From assembly GCF_000013025.1 (NCBI RefSeq), contig NC_008358.1, positions 310,001-374,000 on the forward strand: DNA of 64,000 bases, read 5' to 3'. Under the pieces are notes generated by a model. It saw only the letters and a program-made list of their open reading frames with translations, did no database searches and was not told where the DNA came from. Of the stretch, positions 15,779 to 23,341 are shown one piece after another. The stretch comes from Hyphomonas neptunium ATCC 15444. Lineage in GTDB: Bacteria > Pseudomonadota > Alphaproteobacteria > Caulobacterales > Hyphomonadaceae. Numbering within the stretch: position 1 is the stretch's first letter; each line of letters starts with the position of its first letter. The translations under genes were made by a program, and so were the position numbers.

Positions 15779-16921
15779 TTAATTTTCAGACAGGTTGTCC
15801 AGATCGATCTCTTCGCGCGCCTGGGCGAGATAATCTTTCGACCGCATCTCGAAAAGCCGGCTCGCCGTCCGCTCGAACTCGAACGATCCATCGCCCTCGG
15901 GGTACAGCGCGCCGGGCTCTGCCGCCGCGCTGGCCACCAGCTTCACCTTGGCTTCGTAGAGCGCGTCGATCAGTCCGGTAAAGCGCATCGCCTCGTTCCG
16001 CTTGTCCGGCGAGAGCAGGGGAATGCCCTCCAGCATCACCGTATGAAACGTGCCGGCTATGGCCAGATAGTCGATCGGCCCCAGTGGCCGCGCGCACAGC
16101 TCCTCAAAGGTAAACCGCGCCACCCCGGCCGCTTCCCGGTTCACTTCCAGCTTGCGCCCCTTCACCGTCAGCAGGCAGTGCTGGGGCTCTGCCCCCAGCG
16201 TCAGCCGGTCCCAGGCCCGGTCCATCGCTGCAGCGCTCTCTGCCCCCAGCGGGGCATACCAGACCGGCGCCTCCACCAGCCGGTCGAGCCGGTAATCGCG
16301 CGCCGATACCAGCTCCAGAACCTCGCAGCGCTCTTTCAACTCCTTGATAAAGGGCAGGAAAAGCTGGCGGTTGATGCCGTCCTTGTAGAGCGCGTCCGGA
16401 TGGCGGTTGGACGTGGCCACCACCGTCACGCCTCGCTGGAACAGCTGGTCAAACAGCCGCCCCAGGACCATCGCATCGGCAATCTGGGACACCTGAAACT
16501 CATCAAAGCACAGCAGCTTCGCCTCGGCCGCAATCTGCTTGGCCACCGGCGGGATCGGGTCATCCCCGGCAGATTTCACCCGCCAGTCCGAGCGCTTCTT
16601 TTCCTGATCGGTCATCTTCCGCCAGACATCGAGGCGCTCGTGCACCTGCGCCATGAACTCATGGAAGTGTACGCGGCGTTTGGGCTTTGTCGCCGCCTGC
16701 GCAAAGAACAGGTCCATCAGCATCGACTTGCCCCGGCCAACCCCGCCCCAGAGGTAAACCCCGCGCACCGGCTCAGGCTTTGAAAACCAGCCCGGCTTGG
16801 GCTGATTGGCGAGGCGCTCGGCCAGCCCGTCGAGCAGGTCGGCTGCTTCCAGCTGAACGGGATCAACCGTCAGCGCGCCGCTGGCCACCTTCGCCTCATA
16901 CTTCGCGCGCACACCCGCCAT
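15779..16921 (-). CDS. zapE: cell division protein ZapE (AFG1-like AAA ATPase)
   Basis: P-loop ATPase of 380 residues. Walker A is GGVGRGKS (residues 59-66), Walker B is LLCFDEFQV, and the sensor region VVATSNRHPDALYKDG is typical of the AFG1/ZapE family. In E. coli ZapE associates with the Z-ring; mitochondrial AFG1/LACE1 acts in respiratory protein quality control. Either function could apply here. It is followed on the same strand by rpoH after a long gap. The start at 16921 (MAGVRAKYEAKV) matches the usual N-terminus. Confidence 0.92.
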   Translation of the reverse strand: MAGVRAKYEAKVASGALTVDPVQLEAADLLDGLAERLANQPKPGWFSKPEPVRGVYLWGGVGRGKSMLMDLFFAQAATKPKRRVHFHEFMAQVHERLDVWRKMTDQEKKRSDWRVKSAGDDPIPPVAKQIAAEAKLLCFDEFQVSQIADAMVLGRLFDQLFQRGVTVVATSNRHPDALYKDGINRQLFLPFIKELKERCEVLELVSARDYRLDRLVEAPVWYAPLGAESAAAMDRAWDRLTLGAEPQHCLLTVKGRKLEVNREAAGVARFTFEELCARPLGPIDYLAIAGTFHTVMLEGIPLLSPDKRNEAMRFTGLIDALYEAKVKLVASAAAEPGALYPEGDGSFEFERTASRLFEMRSKDYLAQAREEIDLDNLSEN

Positions 16922-16936
16922 TGCCCTGATCCTGCC

Positions 16937-17551
16937 TCAGCCGAACTTCTCGGCGATCTGCGCCATGAAGGAGGTCCACACCCGCGGTTCCACCAGCAGC
17001 GTCGTCACAACGCCCACCACTGCGCCACCCAGATGCGCCTCATGCCCGATAATCCGGTTGGCGCGCTGGGACAGCACATAGCTCAGCACCACAAAGCCCA
17101 CGCCAAACACAATCCCCCACATCGGAATAATGAACAGAAACAGCAGCATGGAGAAGGGCGCGATCATGCAGAAGGCCAAAATGATGCCGGACAAGGCGCC
17201 CGACGCGCCTGCCGCTCGGTAATCCGGATTATCCCGGTTCCACCAATAGGCCCACACGCTGCCCCCGATCAGGGAGGCCAGATAGATGATCAGGAAGTTC
17301 ACCCCGCCCAGCACATGCTCGATCACCGGCCCGAACATGTAGAGGCCATACATGTTGAGGAAGAGGTGGGGCCCGTTCACATGCAGGAAGCCCGAACTGA
17401 TCAGCCGGTGCCACTCGCCCCGGTCTTTCATCGGGCCGACCCAGAGGATGTTCTGATTATTGAATGGCGCGCTGCGGAAGGCGATCAGGCTGGCAATCAC
17501 ATTCAGAATGATCAGCGACAGCGAGGCCGGGTAGGAAAAGATGTCAGCCAT
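16937..17551 (-). CDS. rhomboid-family intramembrane serine protease
   Basis: Six-helix inner-membrane protein of 204 residues. The catalytic Ser is S117 in GASGALSG and the catalytic His is H173 in GHEAHLGGA; the WHRLISSGFLHVNGPHLFLNMYGLYMFG segment carries the HxxxN oxyanion residues of TM2. All active residues are intact, so it should be an active protease; the substrate is unknown. It lies 15 bp upstream of zapE on the same strand and is probably co-transcribed with it. A strong terminator of the gene before it stands 29 bp upstream of the start. Confidence 0.92.
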   Translation of the reverse strand: MADIFSYPASLSLIILNVIASLIAFRSAPFNNQNILWVGPMKDRGEWHRLISSGFLHVNGPHLFLNMYGLYMFGPVIEHVLGGVNFLIIYLASLIGGSVWAYWWNRDNPDYRAAGASGALSGIILAFCMIAPFSMLLFLFIIPMWGIVFGVGFVVLSYVLSQRANRIIGHEAHLGGAVVGVVTTLLVEPRVWTSFMAQIAEKFG

Positions 17552-17579
17552 GGCGGGTTAGTCTTTCCCTGAGAATACA

Positions 17580-17608
17580 AAGCCGCCCGAAGCAGCTTCG
17601 GGCGGCTT
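17580..17608 (-). terminator. intrinsic terminator of the receiver-domain gene
   Basis: Stem AAGCCGCCCGAA / TTCGGGCGGCTT with a 5-base loop (GCAGC on the plus strand). Read on the minus strand it is followed by a T-rich run (TTTGTATTCT). It closes the 17659-18099 transcript before the rhomboid gene. Confidence 0.8.
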
Positions 17609-17658
17609 AGCAAGGGGGAGCGGGGGGCGGCAAGCGCCCAAGCCCGTCATGGGCCATG

Positions 17659-18099
17659 TCAGGCGGCGCGAATCGCCGGGCGGGCGCCCGCAGCCGGCAT
17701 CAGTTCCAGCAGGAAATCCTCGAAGGATTCAGGGCGCTGGATGAAGCGGTTGAAGTTCAGCCCGGCCTTGAAAACAGCCTGGGTGTGAATGTTCGCGCCG
17801 CAGCGGGCGGCAGAGGCCACCACATCGTCGCGTTCCGGGCGGGAGGAGGCAACCGCAATGCGGTGCTTGCCCATATTGGCAACCCGCGCGACAGCCATGT
17901 CCACATCATCGCCCGTTTCGGGCAGCTGAAGATCGACGATCACGAGATCAAAGCGCTCAAGGCGCAGGCGGCGCTCAGCGGCCAGCAGGCCTTCCGCCAT
18001 AACAAGATCCACCGGAATACGCGCGCGCGCAGCCTTGTCGGCTGCATGCGCCAGCATCGTACGCACCGGCTCATGATCTTCGATCCAAAGCACCTTCAT
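17659..18099 (-). CDS. single-domain response regulator-like (receiver) protein
   Basis: Receiver-fold protein of 146 residues without an output domain. The acidic pair is in VLWIEDHEPV, the phospho-acceptor Asp in LVIVDLQLPE, and the switch Ser in VASSRP; the usual Lys is less clear (TQAVFKAG), so phosphorylation is likely but not certain. ATG 18099 is chosen because AAAGGG lies upstream at about 9 bases; a TTG three codons earlier is less likely. No kinase is adjacent. It could receive phosphate from an Hpt protein such as the one at 4.0-4.4 kb, but that is speculation. Confidence 0.78.
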   Translation of the reverse strand: MKVLWIEDHEPVRTMLAHAADKAARARIPVDLVMAEGLLAAERRLRLERFDLVIVDLQLPETGDDVDMAVARVANMGKHRIAVASSRPERDDVVASAARCGANIHTQAVFKAGLNFNRFIQRPESFEDFLLELMPAAGARPAIRAA

Positions 18100-18338
18100 T
18101 AAACTCAACCCTTTGAAAGTTTTGAATGTGGCCGGGGAAAGAGGTGTTAAGCCGCTGCCCGTCTGAGTTCACAATGCCACGCGCATCTTGCGTCTTGGTA
18201 AAGCGAAACTTTCCGAAGTATTGAAATTGCGATGGATTTCAGGGTTTGCGCCAGAAAAGCGCGCTGGCTTCCTGTTTTCCGGCTCGCGCCCTATGCTCAG
18301 CAGCGAATCCATAGGGGCGTAAGGAAGCGCGCGATTTC

Positions 18339-19244
18339 ATGACAGACGAGCCTGCAGCTCATCCCGTCCCGTCTCAGGCCTTATCGGCTTTCCTGCCCGA
18401 TGAAGAGCGCCGCGACGCGCATATCGTGGACGTGCTGATCGAGGAGCGCTGCCCCCGCCTGCGCGCCAGCGCCGCCTGGCCGGTCGCCCGTCCGCTGCTT
18501 TACACGCTGCTCGGCTATGGCAAGGCCCGCCGCATGGCCGATGAACTCGTGCAACTCACGGGCCGGGAAAGCTTTGACCGGCTCTCGCGGCAGCTCGCCT
18601 TCAACATCTCCGTCGATGGGCTGGACCGCCTGCCAGAGACAGGCCGCTGCATTGTCGCCGCCAACCATCCAACAGGCCTGGCTGATGGGGTCGCCGTCTG
18701 GGATCTCCTGAAGCAGAAGCGGCAAGACATCATCTTCTTCGCCAATGCCGACGCCATCCGGGTTAACCCCCGTTTCGAGGATGTCATCATCCCGGTCGAA
18801 TGGGTGGCAGAGAAGCGCTCCCCGGCCAAGACGCGCGAAACCCTCAAACGCGCCGCCGCCGCCTTCGCCGAAGAAAAATGCGTCGTCATCTTTCCCTCCG
18901 GTCGGCTTGCGCGAAGGGAAGGGGGCCAGATGGTAGAGAAAGACTGGTTCCCAACCGTAATAGGCCTTGCCCGCAAGCAGGCCGCCCCGATCATTCCGCT
19001 CAATCTCGATGCCCGCAACTCCGAGCTCTTTTACCTTTTGTCCAAGCTCTCCGGCGAGCTGCGCGACATCACCCTCTTCAATGAGCTCCTCAACAAGCGG
19101 GGTTCGAAATTCCGGATGACCTTCGGAGAAACGATCCCGGCGGGCGATCTCGCCGGGGACCCCGTAGCGCTCACCGAAGCACTCAAAAGCCACGTTGCCT
19201 ACGCCCTTCTGGAAGACCGGGACGCCCGCTTCCGCCCGGTATAA
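18339..19244 (+). CDS. lysophospholipid acyltransferase family protein (PlsC-like)
   Basis: Predicted membrane-associated acyltransferase of 301 residues, probably acting on lysophospholipids or acyl-ornithine-type lipids. The catalytic motif is NHPTGLADG, the HX5D variant found in the hemolysin/OlsA-like branch, followed by a FPSGRLARR motif and a PIIPLNLDARNSELFYLLSKLSGELRD region typical of that branch. No N-terminal membrane helix is obvious. Upstream lies a 230-bp leader with no recognised promoter element. The substrate cannot be fixed from sequence. Confidence 0.82.
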   Translation: MTDEPAAHPVPSQALSAFLPDEERRDAHIVDVLIEERCPRLRASAAWPVARPLLYTLLGYGKARRMADELVQLTGRESFDRLSRQLAFNISVDGLDRLPETGRCIVAANHPTGLADGVAVWDLLKQKRQDIIFFANADAIRVNPRFEDVIIPVEWVAEKRSPAKTRETLKRAAAAFAEEKCVVIFPSGRLARREGGQMVEKDWFPTVIGLARKQAAPIIPLNLDARNSELFYLLSKLSGELRDITLFNELLNKRGSKFRMTFGETIPAGDLAGDPVALTEALKSHVAYALLEDRDARFRPV

Positions 19245-19315
19245 ACCGGGCCACGGCGCCGCGTTCACACACCCGCGCTTGCGGGGCGGCCAAATGCGCC
19301 CTACAGCGCCGCGCG

Positions 19316-19807
19316 ATGATTGAAATTGTGCCGGAAAATCCAGAGCTGCATGCCGAAGCGATCGAAGCCCTCTTCGACGCCACCTTCGGCCCAGGCCACT
19401 TTGCCAAGACGGCAGAACGCCTGCGGGAGAACTCGCGGTCTCTGCCGGCGATCAACCGTGTCGCGCTCAATGACGGAAAAGTGATCGGCGTCTGCCGCGT
19501 CTGGCCGCTGGCCGTTGGCCCCTCCCGCAGCCCCGCATTGTTCTACGGTCCCGTCGCGGTCGACCCCGCTTATCGTGGCAATTTCCTCAGTCTTCAGATC
19601 ACGCAGGCCGCGCTTGAGGCAGGCCGCGAAGCTGGCTGGCCCGCTGCGATTCTCATCGGCGCGCACAGCCTGTTCGGTAAGGTCGGCTTCACGGTCGCGC
19701 CCAAAGGCCGGCTGACTTTCCCCGGCCCGCAGGACGGCGCCCGCGTCATGGTGATGGACCTCGCCGGCGATGCCAGCCTGCTGGAAGGTCTCGTAACGGC
19801 AGCCTGA
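19316..19807 (+). CDS. GNAT N-acetyltransferase (YhbS-like)
   Basis: Acetyl-CoA-dependent acetyltransferase of 163 residues. GNAT elements are visible: a beta-strand with VIGVCRVWPLAVG, PALFYGPVAVDPAYRGNFLSLQITQAALE (the acetyl-CoA loop is altered to RGNFLSL from the usual RGxGxG), and SLFGKVGFTVAPKG. That pattern matches the YhbS family. The substrate is unknown. It stands alone between the acyltransferase and ampG genes on the same strand, with about 70 bp before and 120 bp after it. Confidence 0.82.
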   Translation: MIEIVPENPELHAEAIEALFDATFGPGHFAKTAERLRENSRSLPAINRVALNDGKVIGVCRVWPLAVGPSRSPALFYGPVAVDPAYRGNFLSLQITQAALEAGREAGWPAAILIGAHSLFGKVGFTVAPKGRLTFPGPQDGARVMVMDLAGDASLLEGLVTAA

Positions 19808-19927
19808 TTTCCGGTTGCCCGCCCGCTAAGGCACTGACACTATTCTCCCAGCGCCCCTGACCCGCTCACATAAAACCCGCCCGGCTTATGAGGCGGGGAG
19901 AGCAGCTCACGCGCCTCGGGAGGAAGA

Positions 19928-21277
19928 ATGGCCGACATCGTCACCGGCCAGGACGAGCCGGTACAGCCCAAGGCTGGCCTGCGCGAAGTTCTGGTATCGC
20001 TTCGCCAGCCAAAGGTCGCCATCGCGATGGTCTTCGGCATCGCCACCGGCATGCCGCCCGTCATGGTCGGGGTCACCCTCGGCTACTGGATGCGCGAAGA
20101 AGGCGTCGCCCTCACCGCCATCGGCTTCATGGGCTGGGTCGGCATCTTCATCGCCACCAAATTTCTCTGGGCCCCCTTTGTTGACTGGATCAGGCTGCCG
20201 ATCATCGGCAAACGCCTCGGCCACCGCCGCTCCTGGATGCTCCTTGGACAGATTTTCGTCACGGTCGGCATTCTCGGCATGGCCTTCACCGGCCCTTCGG
20301 CGGGCCTGGCTGTCTTTGCCGGCTTTGCGATGCTCACCTCCTTTGCCGCCGCCACGCAGGATATTGCGGTCGATGCCTGGCGCATCGAAAGCGCATTGGA
20401 TGAAGAACAGGATCTGATGGCCTCGGCCTATATCCTGGGCCTGCGCTCGGGCTATTTCTTCGGCAATGTGCCCATCCTGGCCGCGTCCGGCATTATCGGC
20501 TGGCAGGCGGCCTATGCCTTTGCTTCCCTCGGCGGCCTCGCCGGGCTGTCAGCTCTGTTGCTGGCGCGGGAGCCGCAAAAGCCGCGCGACTTTGCGCCTC
20601 TCACAGGGATAGGGTCTGTCGGCAGCGCGCTCATCCGCCCGCTGAAGGTCTTCTGGCAGGACCACGGCACCGGCCTCTTCATCTTCCTGCCGCTCGTCGC
20701 GCTGTTCTTCCTGCCCGACAGTCTAATCGTTCCCATGGTCGGTCCACTCTATATCGACCTTGGCTTCTCCACGGGAGAGATTGCCGGCATGCGCACCGTC
20801 ATCGGCTTTCCCGCGACGCTGGGCGGCGTCGTCGCCGCCGGCCTCATCGGCATGCGCCTGGGCACGCTCACGGCCATGGCCATTGGCGTCACACTGGCGG
20901 GGCTTTCCAATCTCGGCTTCTGCATGCTCGCGCTCTCAGGTGGCTCAAAGCTCGTCTGGGCAGCCGTCACCGTGGTGGAAGGCTTCAGCGGCGGCCTCGC
21001 CATGGCGGCCATCGTCGCCTGGGCCAGCCGCCTCACAAACCCCATCGCAACCGCCGCGCAGTTTGCGTTACTCTCTTCGCTGATGTCATTTCTGGGCGGC
21101 TTCCTCGGCGGCTTCGCGGGGCTGGGTGTTGTCGCCCTGCAAGGTGTCACCGGATCGTCGATGGGCGGCTTTGCGGCCTACTTCTCCTTGAGCCCCTTCG
21201 CCATCATCCCGCCGCTTATCCTCATCTGGATGGTCCGCCAGCGGATGAAACGAATGGAAAACGCCGCCTTGCCCTGA
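19928..21277 (+). CDS. ampG: AmpG-family muropeptide permease (MFS)
   Basis: Inner-membrane major facilitator of 449 residues that imports GlcNAc-anhydroMurNAc peptides for cell-wall recycling. The AmpG signature is present: FLWAPFVDWIRLP ... GHRRSWMLLGQ and ATQDIAVDAWRIE, with about 12-14 hydrophobic segments. It starts with ATG after AGGAAGA. No amidase or beta-lactamase genes lie nearby, so it may serve recycling alone. It is convergent with the VWA-like gene after 24 bp. Confidence 0.9.
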   Translation: MADIVTGQDEPVQPKAGLREVLVSLRQPKVAIAMVFGIATGMPPVMVGVTLGYWMREEGVALTAIGFMGWVGIFIATKFLWAPFVDWIRLPIIGKRLGHRRSWMLLGQIFVTVGILGMAFTGPSAGLAVFAGFAMLTSFAAATQDIAVDAWRIESALDEEQDLMASAYILGLRSGYFFGNVPILAASGIIGWQAAYAFASLGGLAGLSALLLAREPQKPRDFAPLTGIGSVGSALIRPLKVFWQDHGTGLFIFLPLVALFFLPDSLIVPMVGPLYIDLGFSTGEIAGMRTVIGFPATLGGVVAAGLIGMRLGTLTAMAIGVTLAGLSNLGFCMLALSGGSKLVWAAVTVVEGFSGGLAMAAIVAWASRLTNPIATAAQFALLSSLMSFLGGFLGGFAGLGVVALQGVTGSSMGGFAAYFSLSPFAIIPPLILIWMVRQRMKRMENAALP

Positions 21278-21301
21278 GCCGGGAAGGGAAGGGCGCCCGC
21301 T

Positions 21302-23341
21302 TCAGCGTCCCTCGCGCCGCCAGGCCAGCAGCAGGAACAGCACCAGCAATCCCGCCGCCAGAATTCCCGGCAGCAAGCCCTGGCTGGTGGAGGAGCGCAC
21401 CGCATAGGCCCCGCGCTCGCGCAGGCCCAGCCAGTTATTCCCCGCCGCATTGCTGCGCGGGCCAACCCGGCGCACATCGGGAATATCCGTGCCCGCCTCA
21501 TTCAGCCGGAACACGCCCCCGCCCGTCGCCTCTGCCACAGGCGCAATCACGGCCGTGGTCGATTCCAGATTGGCATATTCCTTCGGGTTCTCCGGCCCGC
21601 TCAGCGCGATTGCCTCCAGCCCGCCAGAGCGCGCGCGATAAATGCCCAGCTCCTCGATGGGGGCCTCGGCGGTAAACGTTCCCGGCCCGGCGGGGCTCCA
21701 GTCCGGCGTCAGCAGATCGCCCTCCGGCGTCTGCACTTCCAGCGGCGGCGCCGCGTCCAGCAGCGTGCGCAGCTCGATCTTCGCCCGGCCCGCCTCGATG
21801 GTCAGCGCCAGGCGGCGCTCCTCCAGTTCGGGCTCTTTCATCATCCAGTGCACCACGCGCCGGATCAGTTCGGCAAATGGCCCGCCGCCATCATGCCCGC
21901 TCGCCCACAGCCAGATCTGGTCAGACATCAGCATGCCCACCCGGCCCTTGGACACGCGGTCCACGATCAGCAAAGGCCGCCCGTCCGGCCCGCTCATCAA
22001 CACGTCGCCAGCAACGGCGTTGGCCTCCACATAGCGCATCCATCCGCCCCAGCTTTGCCCGTCCAGCGGCGCAGTCACGGCATGGCGTTTGCCCGGCCCG
22101 GTCAGCTCGGGCACGAACTCGCCGGTGCGGATCACGCCGGTCGGGGAGGCGGGCAACACAGATGCCAGCGGCGAGCGCGCAAGGCTCGCAGGCCCGGCAA
22201 ACTGCTCGCCGGCCACAATCAGCAGCGCGCCGCCATCGGCCACATAGCGGGACATATTCGCCAGGTATCCCTGCGTGATAACGCCCTGGCGCTCATACTG
22301 GTCAAAGATGATGAGATCGAATTCGGTCAGCTTCTGCTCAAACAATTCCTCGGTCGGAAACTCGATCAGTGCCAGCTCATCAGGGCGCGCATAGTCCACC
22401 TTGAAAGGCGGGCGCAAAATAGTGAAGTGAACAAGGTCTACGGAAGGGTCGGATTTCAGAAGGTCGCGCCACACGCGCCCGGCCTGGTTGGGCTTGCCCG
22501 TCACCAGCAACACGCGCAGCCGGTCGCGCACACCGGCGATGGAGGTCGCCGCGCGGTTGTTGGCCAGCGTCAATTCTTCCGGCCCCGGCGGCGCTTCAAT
22601 CACGATGATGTTCTCGCCGCGCCGCTCAATTTCGATGGGCACGGGCGTTTCCTTGCCCGCCTCCACGCGCACGCGCTCTGTCTCCCCGCCATTCAGCGAG
22701 ATCTCCAGATCCATCGTGCCGCCGCGCGGGTCTTCGGCGCGCACCATCAGGGTTGCCGTCTCGCCCACAATGCCAAAGTTGGGCGCGTTGACGATCTCGA
22801 TGCGCCGGTCGCCCAGATTCTCGTCGCCCGCCACAATCCCGTGCAGCGGCCCGATCAGCGACTCAATACGTTCCGGGTCGGGAAGATCATGCACCTGGCC
22901 ATCGGTCACCATGATCGCTCCGGCAATCCGGTCGCGCGGCACATCCGCCATCAGGCCTTCCAGCGCGCCGTAAAGATAGGTGCCATCGTCGCCGGGGCTC
23001 GTCTCCAGCGTGCGCACTTCCAGCGTCGGGTCTTGCGCCAGCTTTGCTTTCAGCGCCTCATAGGCGGTCGCGGCGGCTTCGTCGCGCTCGCCAAACTGCA
23101 TGCTCTCGGACTTGTCGAGGATCAGCGCCGCCACCGAGGGCAGGGGCTCGCGCTCCTCATGCACCAGCGTGGGATTGAGCAGCGCCGCGCTCACCACCAG
23201 CAGGCCCACGGCCCGCGTCAGCCAAGCCCGCCCGCGCAGGAAGAAATACGCCGTCCACGCCGCCAGCGTCAGCGCCGCCAACCCCCAGATCAGCGGCCAG
23301 CCGAGGAAAGGCTCAAGGCTCAGGCGCACCGCATCAATCAT
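21302..23341 (-). CDS. VWA-like membrane protein, last gene of the MoxR/DUF58 operon
   Basis: Membrane protein of 679 residues: two N-terminal helices (~12-35, ~41-58), a von Willebrand A-like region (ALILDKSESMQFGER ... IMVTDGQVHDLP), beta-rich domains, a glutamine-amidotransferase-like segment (ADGGALLIVAGEQFAGP), and one C-terminal helix (GLLPGILAAGLLVLFLLLAW). The metal site is altered (DKSES instead of DxSxS). It is the distal member of an operon coupled by 4-bp overlaps. Such operons act with MoxR ATPases in envelope stress or protein maturation; the specific role is unknown. Confidence 0.82.
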   Translation of the reverse strand: MIDAVRLSLEPFLGWPLIWGLAALTLAAWTAYFFLRGRAWLTRAVGLLVVSAALLNPTLVHEEREPLPSVAALILDKSESMQFGERDEAAATAYEALKAKLAQDPTLEVRTLETSPGDDGTYLYGALEGLMADVPRDRIAGAIMVTDGQVHDLPDPERIESLIGPLHGIVAGDENLGDRRIEIVNAPNFGIVGETATLMVRAEDPRGGTMDLEISLNGGETERVRVEAGKETPVPIEIERRGENIIVIEAPPGPEELTLANNRAATSIAGVRDRLRVLLVTGKPNQAGRVWRDLLKSDPSVDLVHFTILRPPFKVDYARPDELALIEFPTEELFEQKLTEFDLIIFDQYERQGVITQGYLANMSRYVADGGALLIVAGEQFAGPASLARSPLASVLPASPTGVIRTGEFVPELTGPGKRHAVTAPLDGQSWGGWMRYVEANAVAGDVLMSGPDGRPLLIVDRVSKGRVGMLMSDQIWLWASGHDGGGPFAELIRRVVHWMMKEPELEERRLALTIEAGRAKIELRTLLDAAPPLEVQTPEGDLLTPDWSPAGPGTFTAEAPIEELGIYRARSGGLEAIALSGPENPKEYANLESTTAVIAPVAEATGGGVFRLNEAGTDIPDVRRVGPRSNAAGNNWLGLRERGAYAVRSSTSQGLLPGILAAGLLVLFLLLAWRREGR